Shown: piece by piece, positions 27,378 to 35,014 of the stretch
Numbering within the stretch: position 1 is the stretch's first letter
How the letters are laid out: every line of letters starts with the position of its first letter
Assembly (NCBI GenBank): GCA_032161045.1
Contig: JAVHTH010000013.1
DNA from: Fervidibacter sinensis
Lineage (GTDB): Bacteria; Armatimonadota; Fervidibacteria; Fervidibacterales; Fervidibacteraceae
Direction: 5' to 3' (one strand)
DNA: 64,000 bases
Program-made: the position numbers and the translations under genes
Notes under the pieces: model-generated
Database searches by the model: none
What the model was told of the DNA's origin: nothing
What the model saw: the letters and a program-made list of their open reading frames with translations, nothing else

Positions 27378-28190
27378 TCACGGCGAATCGTTGTGAACGG
27401 GAGCACCATCATCCATGATGTAAGGGCAGTCACCACGCTCCCAAGCAAACGCCAAGGTCCCACCTCTGTGTTTGGACCGAATGTTCATAGAGCGGAACCA
27501 TTTGGCGTGACCGTCTGCAAAGGTCAAAATTGCTCCACCAAGGTGACGAGGCCAGTTGTTCTTTTGGGTCTCATTGGCTCTTGCTGTTACATTAGCAGGG
27601 CAACCGCACATCCCGAAGTCCCAGGGATTTCCATTAGCGTAAGCAATCCGAACATTGATTCCGTCAACATCACGGGCCCAAGGGGTTAGGAAAGTATTCC
27701 AGTTATCTGCGAGAATGACTACATTTGCTGCTTCCTTCATAGTGGCAATACGAGTGTAGCCTCGCACATCATTGAAGATGGTTTCATTGAAGCCATAATT
27801 GACCTTTCGGTTAGGGCGCTTGAACAATGTATGGTTACTATGGCTCGGATAGCAGTTTGCTTTCCATTGCCATTCCTGATTTGCTGAGGGACAACGGAAG
27901 ACCTCCAAATTGCGCAAGTAGGGGTCATATTGTTCATACCAGTCAAGGGAGTTAGGGCTAAGCCGCGACCAACCATCTCCCCAACAAGGGGTGCGGTGGA
28001 AACCGAAGCGTTCATCGTAGTCTTGAGCATACTGCTGGGTAGCCATCCCGAGGTTTTTCATGTTGCTGAGACATTGAGTTTGTCTCGCCTTTTCGCGAGC
28101 CTGACTGAACACAGGGAACAGAATCGCTGCCAGGATCGCGATGATTGCGATTACAACGAGCAATTCAATCAAAGTGAATGCTTTACGCAT
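27378..28190 (-). CDS. DUF1559-type prepilin-like protein (pilin cluster 1)
   Basis: 270 residues. N-terminal type IV prepilin signal MRKAFTLIELLVVIAIIAIL (cleavage before Phe, after Ala rather than the usual Gly), a hydrophobic helix ending in 'FPVFSQAREKARQTQCLSNMKNLGMA', and a C-terminal H-x9-DG motif (RHLGGAILTFADGHAKWF). Exported pseudopilins of this class are abundant in Planctomycetes, Verrucomicrobia and Armatimonadota. Last gene of a five-gene minus-strand cluster. AGGAGGG precedes the ATG. Confidence 0.9.
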   Translation of the reverse strand: MRKAFTLIELLVVIAIIAILAAILFPVFSQAREKARQTQCLSNMKNLGMATQQYAQDYDERFGFHRTPCWGDGWSRLSPNSLDWYEQYDPYLRNLEVFRCPSANQEWQWKANCYPSHSNHTLFKRPNRKVNYGFNETIFNDVRGYTRIATMKEAANVVILADNWNTFLTPWARDVDGINVRIAYANGNPWDFGMCGCPANVTARANETQKNNWPRHLGGAILTFADGHAKWFRSMNIRSKHRGGTLAFAWERGDCPYIMDDGAPVHNDSP

Positions 28191-28211
28191 CGCTATCTCC
28201 CTCCTTAAGTT

Positions 28212-28409
28212 TTACTGTGCCTCAGCAGGCTTTTGAGGCACTTGACCTTGCTCAGCCTGACTGGGAATAACGGTGGCGGGCGGCTTGGTGACACTTGGTT
28301 CACCTGCTCGTCGCACACTGGTAGCCCGCCAATAAACGCCAATAACGATGACGAGCACTACAATGATGATCAACGCTGCAACCCAAGTCGGCACTTCCTT
28401 CCGCATCAT
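28212..28409 (-). CDS. Small single-helix membrane protein of the KEVPxW type (cluster 1, second copy)
   Basis: 65 residues: RKEVPTWVAALIIIVVLVIVIGVYW, one membrane helix, then a Pro/Gln-rich tail of 35 residues. The start is marked by GGAGGTGACAG. Its N-terminus matches the proteins at 29882-30085 and 47838-48056 although the tails differ, so the family is real. It sits 21 bp upstream of a prepilin gene. Function unknown; the tail is likely outside the cell. Confidence 0.8.
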   Translation of the reverse strand: MMRKEVPTWVAALIIIVVLVIVIGVYWRATSVRRAGEPSVTKPPATVIPSQAEQGQVPQKPAEAQ

Positions 28410-28493
28410 CTGTCACCTCCTTTAGTTTTTTGACGGTGAGAAAGCGTGAGGCAGGTTGCCAGCCTGCCTCACTTGTTTTTGTCCAATGAAAGT

Positions 28494-29261
28494 TCATTCG
28501 GTCTCATAGTTGTCGTTGCAACTGTAGTCATAAGGATGATTAACACGACTTCCGTCTTTGTGCCAAGTGTAGCTGCGAACCGTTTGGGTGGGTTTAAGCC
28601 ACTTGACATGGGCATCAGCGAAGATGTAAAGTTTACCGCCCAAGTGCCACTGTCGGTCCTTTCGCCACCACCAGTTGCACCAAGTCCCTGCATCAGGGCA
28701 AGCAATGCCAGGTTCACCAACCATAATGAGTGCAGCAGGTTCCTTTATCTCAGGAATGCGTGCCGGTCTACCGCAGAAGGCAGAACCGTTGTAGTTATAC
28801 TCTAGTGGCACCCAAACTCCTCCAGTCATTCGAAGAAGTGGCCAACTGAGGGGGTTACTACTTCGGAATCTTTCGGAGCCACAGCAACCTCCATCGTTAG
28901 GGTTATTTTGTCTGCCTCCCTCTTCTGTGTTGGTTATATTTTGATTTGGGCAATCCCAAATTTGCCAGTTACGGATGTAAGGTTGGGTAGTCATACGCCA
29001 CGAATAATATGGCTCGTCCTGCGGACCCCCTAAATCTGCGCAGGGGCGACCAATCCCAACTCGAACGAACGGAAATGTTTCATCGTAGTCAGTGTTGTAT
29101 TGAGCCAGTGACATTGCCAAGTTGCGCAAGTTGGAAGTGCAACTGGCTTGGCGAGCCTTTTCGCGAGCCTGACTGAACACAGGGAACAGAATCGCAGCCA
29201 GGATCGCGATAATGGCAATGACGACCAACAATTCAATCAATGTAAATCCACACCGCTTCAT
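28494..29261 (-). CDS. DUF1559-type prepilin-like protein (pilin cluster 1)
   Basis: 255 residues, starting MKRCGFTLIELLVVIAIIAI with the same 'FPVFSQAREKARQ' helix end as its neighbours. The C-terminal motif reads WHLGGKLYIFADAHVKWL: the Gly of H-x9-DG is Ala. Rich in Cys and Trp in the middle. The first 60 codons are nearly identical at DNA level to those of the 27378-28190 gene (compare 28104-28160 and 29170-29226), showing recent duplication or gene conversion. Confidence 0.9.
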   Translation of the reverse strand: MKRCGFTLIELLVVIAIIAILAAILFPVFSQAREKARQASCTSNLRNLAMSLAQYNTDYDETFPFVRVGIGRPCADLGGPQDEPYYSWRMTTQPYIRNWQIWDCPNQNITNTEEGGRQNNPNDGGCCGSERFRSSNPLSWPLLRMTGGVWVPLEYNYNGSAFCGRPARIPEIKEPAALIMVGEPGIACPDAGTWCNWWWRKDRQWHLGGKLYIFADAHVKWLKPTQTVRSYTWHKDGSRVNHPYDYSCNDNYETE

Positions 29262-29278
29262 CTTAATGCACCTCCCAT

Positions 29279-29866
29279 TCAGGGTTGTCTTAATGTTTTT
29301 GCTACTACCGCTTCATGCTTTAGGCTCTGCGTTTTCCCTCCTTTCCCTTTTGCCTCGGCTTCACCCACCTCCTTTCCCTGAAGAGTCTTGGCGATCTCCT
29401 GCTCCACAATCCGCCGGATGTAAAACGACATAGGGTCTCCGGGACGAGCGGTTCCGTGCAGTGTGATAGTCACAGGTTTGTTGTTTACCACGATGGTGAA
29501 AGTCTTTTTGTCGTTGATTGTCAGTTCAGCAGCACATTCCGCTTTGCCTTGATGGGAGACCTTGTTGAAGTAAGCCTGAACCTTACCCTCATGTTCGCGG
29601 ACTAATTGCCGGATAAATTCAACAGTGCCTTTCGTGCATGGACCACCATGTTTGGGGTCAAGGGTGAGACGAATAACAATGGGCGCTTTGGGGTCTCCGA
29701 TGTGTGGTGGGAGATTGGAGAGGTCAGCAACGATTTGCTGCTCAAGCGAATCGTTAGGTGCAAAAGTAGCATTTGCTCTTTCGCGCCAATAGCGTAGGTT
29801 GAGCGTAACCGCAACACCAATCAAGAACAGCATGAAAATAAGCAAGCCAATCCTGTTTTCAGACAT
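29279..29866 (-). CDS. Membrane-anchored thioredoxin-like protein without CxxC (tentative)
   Basis: 195 residues. After one N-terminal helix (LLIFMLFLIGVAVTLNL) comes 'LPPHIGDPKAPIVIRLTLDPKHGGPCTKGTVEFIRQL', which resembles the start of DsbA/thioredoxin_4 domains (GDPKAPV...CPFC), but only one Cys is at the active-site position (GGPCTKG) and a second follows in AECAAEL. The start at 29866 has GGAGGG 8 nt upstream. It sits between a KEVPxW gene and a prepilin gene, so a role in pilin folding or export is possible, not shown. Confidence 0.6.
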   Translation of the reverse strand: MSENRIGLLIFMLFLIGVAVTLNLRYWRERANATFAPNDSLEQQIVADLSNLPPHIGDPKAPIVIRLTLDPKHGGPCTKGTVEFIRQLVREHEGKVQAYFNKVSHQGKAECAAELTINDKKTFTIVVNNKPVTITLHGTARPGDPMSFYIRRIVEQEIAKTLQGKEVGEAEAKGKGGKTQSLKHEAVVAKTLRQP

Positions 29867-29881
29867 TAAACATCCCTCCAC

Positions 29882-30085
29882 CTAACGGGGCGGTTGCGGA
29901 GCAGGTGCTTGACCGCCCCCCATCTCCTTCATCTTCATAGGACCCGCATGCCCACCCATCTCAATGGGAGGACGCTCAGTTGGTTCTTTGGGACGCATAA
30001 ACGCCATGTAGATGCCCGCGATAACGACGAGAACAACCAGAATAACCACCACTGCAACCCAAGTTGGCACTTCCTTCCGCATCAT
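29882..30085 (-). CDS. Small single-helix membrane protein of the KEVPxW type (cluster 1, first copy)
   Basis: 67 residues: RKEVPTWVAVVVILVVLVVIAGIY, one membrane helix, then a Met/Gly/Pro-rich tail (GGHAGPMKMKEMGGGQ). First gene of the pilin cluster, with AAAGGAGGCGATGA before the ATG and a consensus promoter 30 bp further upstream. The three copies share K-E-V-P-x-W at the start of the helix. Confidence 0.8.
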   Translation of the reverse strand: MMRKEVPTWVAVVVILVVLVVIAGIYMAFMRPKEPTERPPIEMGGHAGPMKMKEMGGGQAPAPQPPR

Positions 30086-30116
30086 TCATCGCCTCCTTTG
30101 AGTTCGTCCGCAACAA

Positions 30117-30145
30117 AGCATAGCACACTTTTTTTTGCATGTCAA
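30117..30145 (-). promoter_or_regulatory. Sigma-70 promoter of pilin cluster 1
   Basis: On the minus strand TTGACA (30145-30140), a 17-bp spacer with an A8 tract, and TATGCT (30122-30117). The first gene starts about 32 bp downstream. A perfect -35 and ideal spacing indicate strong constitutive or activated transcription of 27378-30085. Confidence 0.8.
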
Positions 30146-30378
30146 TACCTCTAAACCTAAAAGGTGTGCGCTGTTGTCGCTTAGCAATTCCGCAAAAAGT
30201 CAGAGACCGTAAGATCAGCCAACTTGCCCATCGGGGCTTTTTCCCTTCTAAACACCGCTAATTTGCTGCTAAAATTTACTTAAAGGTAGGTTGCGGTGCT
30301 TCATTCTTGCAGGAATTGAGCCGATATGGATAGTGGCAGGCAGGTAAGGGTCCAGTCAACTCAGAAGGTGTTTTGGTG

Positions 30379-33252
30379 ATGCAACTCAAGAAGGGACTAA
30401 ACAGCAAAGTGCTCAAAATTTTGGCTTTGTCTGCGATGGCTATCGCCATCGGTGGTATACTCGTTTTTGTCCACTTTGAAACGGAGCGGGGTTCTTTGCG
30501 TGAGATGATCAGGGAGCGGTTGATGACTATAGCGGTCGCCGCGACTTTTTTAATCACTGCTGAGGAACACGAAAGTATTGCAGAAGCAAAAGATCCCAAT
30601 GACCCCCTTTACCGCAACGCCGTTGCGAAATTGCGTTCCCTTGCACAGCAAACTTTGCCTGAAGTTCGGTTGAAAGGGTTGAAAGTTGCACGGGAGTCAA
30701 TTTACACCCTTATCCCGTCAGAGGGCACAACATGGCGCTTCGTTCTGGACACTATGTTTCCCTACGATCGGGATGGGAACGGTAGACTTGACGAGGACGA
30801 AATACCTGCTCGGATCGGAGAGGAATACGATGTTTCGGACTTCCCCGAAATGATCCGTTGCTTTCGCGAAGGGAGACCGACTGCCGACACTGATTTGACA
30901 GTTGACAAATGGGGAGTTTGGCTTTCAGGCTACGCACCTTTGAAAGACAAAAACGGGCATGTGGTGGCAGTCGTTGGAGTTGACATGAATGTGGAAACCC
31001 TCGCGATGGAAGAGCGGGAATTAATGCAACTTTCCATCATCACTTTCGCTGCCATAGTTTTGACAGTTTTGCTGCTTGCCTTGCTTCTATACCGCTGGCA
31101 AAGCACTCACGAACAACTTTCCCGCACAGAGGAACTGCAGCGCAGGCTGGTTGAAATCAGTGCTGATTTGATTTTTTCGTTGAACCCTGACGGCACCATC
31201 AAAAGCGTTAGTCCGAAGATTCGTGATTACGGTTACGACCAAACTTCTCTCATCGGGCGCCCCTTAACCGAGTTTGTTGTGTTTGAAGACCAAGAGCAGG
31301 TTTGCGAAAAGTTGAAAAAGGTGTGTGAAAACGGAACTGTTCAACCCTGTCCAGTTAGCGTTCGGACTGCAAGCGGGCAAATGAGGCATGGGGAGTGGCG
31401 TTGTTTCGGTGTCTACGAAAACGGAAGGCTCATTGAAATTTGGGGTGTCTTCCGTGACCTATCCCAGTTGCTGCTCCTAACCAGAGAACTCAAAAGCAAA
31501 GCCGACGAATTGTCAAAACTCTCTAAAGAGCAATCTCGGCTTTTAGAAGACATCCGTCGTCAAGCGGAGCAACTTTCCGTTTTGGACGAACTCGTTTTGG
31601 CGGCAATTCAAAGGCGGGAAATTGTAAGCGTCGCTCAGGTTGTCATTGATGGGTTGAGACCGTTGTTTCCCGAGACTGGTCTGGCTGTTTTCAGATATGA
31701 CCCTTCAACCAACGCACTTAAACTCATCGCTGGCAACGAAAAAGCGTTGGCGGTTTTAAGCCACATCTCGCCCGACTTGTCCCAACCGATTTCCACCGAG
31801 AACTTTCAAACACTCACGCTCATTCAACAAGGTAAAACTGTCAAGTTGGACGATTTGTCGGATTTGAACTCCGAAGCGGCTAAAGCGCTTGTCGCTGAAG
31901 GTTATCGCTCCGCAGTCTCTTGCCCGCTCAGTGTTGGTAACGAATTCCTCGGCTTTTTTTCTGCCTTCCGCACTCAGCCGGGTTCATTTACTGAGGACGA
32001 ATGCGCTTTTCTACAACGGGTTGCCAACCATTTGGCAATTGCCCTTTACAACGCTCAACTTTTTGAAGAATTGCAACAAGCCCACAACGAGTTGCAACAA
32101 GCGCAAGCCATGTTAGTTCAACAGGAACGGTTGAAGGCATTGGGACAAATGGCTTCTGGGATCTCACACGACATAGGGAACGCCCTTGTCCCGCTAATCG
32201 CATATGCCGAACTTCTTGAAGAGCATCCTGACGCTAAAGTCCGCGAATGGGGAAAGCAAATCGCGACTGCCGCTGAAGATATAATGCACATTGTCCAGCG
32301 ACTCCGCGCTTTCTATCGCCCACGAAACCCAGATGAGGTTTTGGAACCCGTGAATCTGAACGAAATAGTTCATCAAGTTGTTGACTTGACAAAACCTCGT
32401 TGGTATGACATGCCGCAGCGGGAGGGAATCACCATTGACATGGTTTTGGACTTGGACGAAACTTTGCCCTCAATTGCCGGGATCGGTTCCGAATTACGCG
32501 AGGCGTTGACGAACCTGATTTTCAACGCTGTGGACGCGATCGTTGAGAAAGGCGAACCTGAGGGCGAAATTCTGATCCGAACAGGGACGAAGGATGGCTT
32601 CATCTTCTTGGAAGTCGTTGACACTGGGATCGGGATGGACGAGGAAACAAAACGCCGTTGCCTTGAGCCTTTCTTTACGACGAAAGGCGAAAAAGGTTCG
32701 GGGTTGGGCTTGATGATGGTTTATGGGACGATGCAAAGGCATGATGGGCAAATTGAAATTGAAAGCGAATTGGGTAAAGGCACGACTTTCAGGTTGCTGT
32801 TCCCGCTGAAAGAGGCTGAGGTGGCAAGGGCAGTTGAGGAAGAAGGGAAGGAAACTTTGCCGGTTTTGCGAATCCTGCTCGTTGACGATGACCCACGAGT
32901 TCGCGGGACTCTCGGCGAACTGCTTCGGAGTTGGGGACACACAGTGGTAGTTGCTGAAGACGGGCTAAACGCCCTTGACACTTTCCTTTTCGCACTCCGC
33001 TCGGGACAGCCCTTTGATGTTGTCATAACCGACTTGGGCATGCCGAAAATGAACGGCGCTGAACTTATCAGGAAAATTCGCGAACACGACCAAGATGTGC
33101 CCATCATAATTGTTACGGCTTGGGGCAAGGAGAGTTTCGTCCCAACCGCAAACGCAATTTTGGGAAAGCCGGTTCGGTCGCAAGACCTGAAAAACGCCTT
33201 AGTCAAAGTGGTGCGCCAGAGGAAGCAAGAGGGCGAACGGAAAAGTTCGTGA
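30379..33252 (+). CDS. Hybrid histidine kinase with EF-hand loop, PAS, GAF and receiver domains
   Basis: 957 residues. Order: membrane helix (~12-32), extracellular sensor (to ~215) holding the EF-hand loop DRDGNGRLDEDE (residues 130-141), second helix (~218-240), PAS domain ('LIFSLNPDGTIKSVSPKIRDYGYD'), coiled coil, GAF domain, HisKA with His597 (GISHDIGNAL), HATPase ('LTNLIFNAVDAI', 'DTGIGMDEET', 'GSGLGLMMV') and a receiver domain with Asp885 (VITDLGMPKMNG). The start is ATG 30379 (AGAAGGTG upstream). It lies 21 bp before a PL11 lyase gene, so calcium and pectin sensing are plausible together. Confidence 0.9.
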   Translation: MQLKKGLNSKVLKILALSAMAIAIGGILVFVHFETERGSLREMIRERLMTIAVAATFLITAEEHESIAEAKDPNDPLYRNAVAKLRSLAQQTLPEVRLKGLKVARESIYTLIPSEGTTWRFVLDTMFPYDRDGNGRLDEDEIPARIGEEYDVSDFPEMIRCFREGRPTADTDLTVDKWGVWLSGYAPLKDKNGHVVAVVGVDMNVETLAMEERELMQLSIITFAAIVLTVLLLALLLYRWQSTHEQLSRTEELQRRLVEISADLIFSLNPDGTIKSVSPKIRDYGYDQTSLIGRPLTEFVVFEDQEQVCEKLKKVCENGTVQPCPVSVRTASGQMRHGEWRCFGVYENGRLIEIWGVFRDLSQLLLLTRELKSKADELSKLSKEQSRLLEDIRRQAEQLSVLDELVLAAIQRREIVSVAQVVIDGLRPLFPETGLAVFRYDPSTNALKLIAGNEKALAVLSHISPDLSQPISTENFQTLTLIQQGKTVKLDDLSDLNSEAAKALVAEGYRSAVSCPLSVGNEFLGFFSAFRTQPGSFTEDECAFLQRVANHLAIALYNAQLFEELQQAHNELQQAQAMLVQQERLKALGQMASGISHDIGNALVPLIAYAELLEEHPDAKVREWGKQIATAAEDIMHIVQRLRAFYRPRNPDEVLEPVNLNEIVHQVVDLTKPRWYDMPQREGITIDMVLDLDETLPSIAGIGSELREALTNLIFNAVDAIVEKGEPEGEILIRTGTKDGFIFLEVVDTGIGMDEETKRRCLEPFFTTKGEKGSGLGLMMVYGTMQRHDGQIEIESELGKGTTFRLLFPLKEAEVARAVEEEGKETLPVLRILLVDDDPRVRGTLGELLRSWGHTVVVAEDGLNALDTFLFALRSGQPFDVVITDLGMPKMNGAELIRKIREHDQDVPIIIVTAWGKESFVPTANAILGKPVRSQDLKNALVKVVRQRKQEGERKSS

Positions 33253-33273
33253 CGAGGAGGTGGCGGAAAAGTG

Positions 33274-34953
33274 ATGCGGATCATTTTGAATCTTTCGCTG
33301 ATACTTGCAGCGATGCCGTTGGCAGCGTTCGCTTCGGAAAGGCTCGGTCGCGGTTTGGTTGCGTTGGAATGCGAGCGTGGGGTTTTCCTAAGTTGGCGGT
33401 TTCTGGTAAATGACCCCGAAAATGTCCGCTTCCACATCTTCCGCAGAGACGAAAACTCACTGTGGCGCCGCTTGACAAGTGAGCCGTTGGCAGTCACCAA
33501 CTTCACCGACACACAGGTTGAACCGAACAAGACTTACCGCTACCAAGTCCGAGCATTTATCGGAAACAGCGAAATAGGTCGGAGCAAAGAGGTTGTGGTG
33601 ACGGTAACGGGCAAACCAAAGTCTTACATCGCCATTCCGCTTCAAGGTAAATATCGGGCTCAAAAAGTTGCAATCGCTGATCTGGACGGTGATGGCGAAC
33701 TTGACTTCGTCATCAAGCAACCCGACTTCAATGTTGACCCTTATCAAGCGCCGGGTTATTGGCGACCAAGCCCTGACACCTACAAACTTGAAGCCTACTT
33801 GAGTGACGGGACATTCCTTTGGCGACACGATTTGGGTTGGTCAATTGAACTCGGTATTTGGTATTCGCCTTATCTCGCCTATGATGTTGACGGTGACGGT
33901 AAAGCAGAGGTCTTGACAAAAGCAGGGGAAGGTGACCCGCGCGAGCCGACGGGGCATGTCATGAAAGGTCCCGAATGGTTGCTGATGCTTGATGGTTTGA
34001 CAGGCAAGGAGAAAGGACGAGTGCCTTGGATTTCGCGTGAGGGGTATGAAGACTACAATCGGGCGAGTAGAAACTTTCTCGCTGTCGCCTACCTTGACAG
34101 TCGCAACCCTTTCATCATCATGCAGCGTGGAACTTACGGGTTGATACGAATTGTTGCTCTTGACGGTCAGTTACGAACGGTTTGGCAATTTGAAGCGCCG
34201 CGAGGTTCACCTGCTGCAGGACAAGGAGCACATTGCTTGCACGCTGCCGATGTTGACGGCGACGGCAAGGATGAGTTGGTCATAGGCTCCGCTTGCGTTG
34301 ATGACGATGGCAAATTGCTTTGGAGCACGGGGCTCGGTCATCCAGATGTTTGCGTCGTTGCTGATATTGACCCTGACCGACCTGGTTTGGAAATTTTCTA
34401 CGGCATTGAGCCGCGACGACAAAGGGACGGAATTTGTCTCGTTGACGCTCGCACCGGACAAATTATCTGGGGTTGGGATAAGCCGACGACCCACATCCAT
34501 GCCCAAGGCATGGTCGCCGACATTGACCCAAATCATCGCGGTATGGAATGTTTTGCAGGCGAACGAGACTTTCCCGAGCAGCGTTGGCTTTTAAGCGCCA
34601 AGGGCAAAATTTTGCTGGAGGGCAAAATCCCAACGCTTTCTCCGAGAGCGGTTTGGTGGGACGACGACCCACAAAAAGAGGTGCTCATCGGCAACAGGTT
34701 GATCCATTGGGCGACTCAAAAAGAATTGCTCAGGGTTGAAGGAACGCTCGTCGGAATTGCCGATGTAATTGGAGACTGGCGCGAGGAAATTATCACATGC
34801 GTTGACGGCGAATTGCGAATTTACACGACCACGATCCCAACAAACCGTCGCCACCGGTGCTTAATGCAAGACCGACAATATCGGCTCGGGGTTGCTGCGA
34901 TGAGCATGGGCTATTTCTGCCCACCGCAACTTAGCCGGTTTGAGTTGCCGTAG
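33274..34953 (+). CDS. Secreted rhamnogalacturonan lyase, PL11-like
   Basis: About 559 residues: signal (LNLSLILAAMPLAAFA), an N-terminal fibronectin-like beta domain ('LGRGLVALECERGVFLSWRFLVNDP'), then an eight-bladed propeller with calcium loops DLDGDGELD, DVDGDGKAE and DVDGDGKDE, 'STGLGHPDVCVVADIDPDRPGLEIF' and the closing block 'HRCLMQDRQYRLGVAAM'. These match family PL11, which splits the rhamnogalacturonan I backbone by beta-elimination and binds Ca2+. The end 'CPPQLSRFEL' is typical. GTG 33271 is an alternative start, better spaced from GGAGGTGG. Confidence 0.9.
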   Translation: MRIILNLSLILAAMPLAAFASERLGRGLVALECERGVFLSWRFLVNDPENVRFHIFRRDENSLWRRLTSEPLAVTNFTDTQVEPNKTYRYQVRAFIGNSEIGRSKEVVVTVTGKPKSYIAIPLQGKYRAQKVAIADLDGDGELDFVIKQPDFNVDPYQAPGYWRPSPDTYKLEAYLSDGTFLWRHDLGWSIELGIWYSPYLAYDVDGDGKAEVLTKAGEGDPREPTGHVMKGPEWLLMLDGLTGKEKGRVPWISREGYEDYNRASRNFLAVAYLDSRNPFIIMQRGTYGLIRIVALDGQLRTVWQFEAPRGSPAAGQGAHCLHAADVDGDGKDELVIGSACVDDDGKLLWSTGLGHPDVCVVADIDPDRPGLEIFYGIEPRRQRDGICLVDARTGQIIWGWDKPTTHIHAQGMVADIDPNHRGMECFAGERDFPEQRWLLSAKGKILLEGKIPTLSPRAVWWDDDPQKEVLIGNRLIHWATQKELLRVEGTLVGIADVIGDWREEIITCVDGELRIYTTTIPTNRRHRCLMQDRQYRLGVAAMSMGYFCPPQLSRFELP

Positions 34954-35014
34954 CAAACCAAAAGGCGACACTTTCGGGTCATTAAACTTGGTGCACCGGG
35001 CAAGTGTCACTCGC

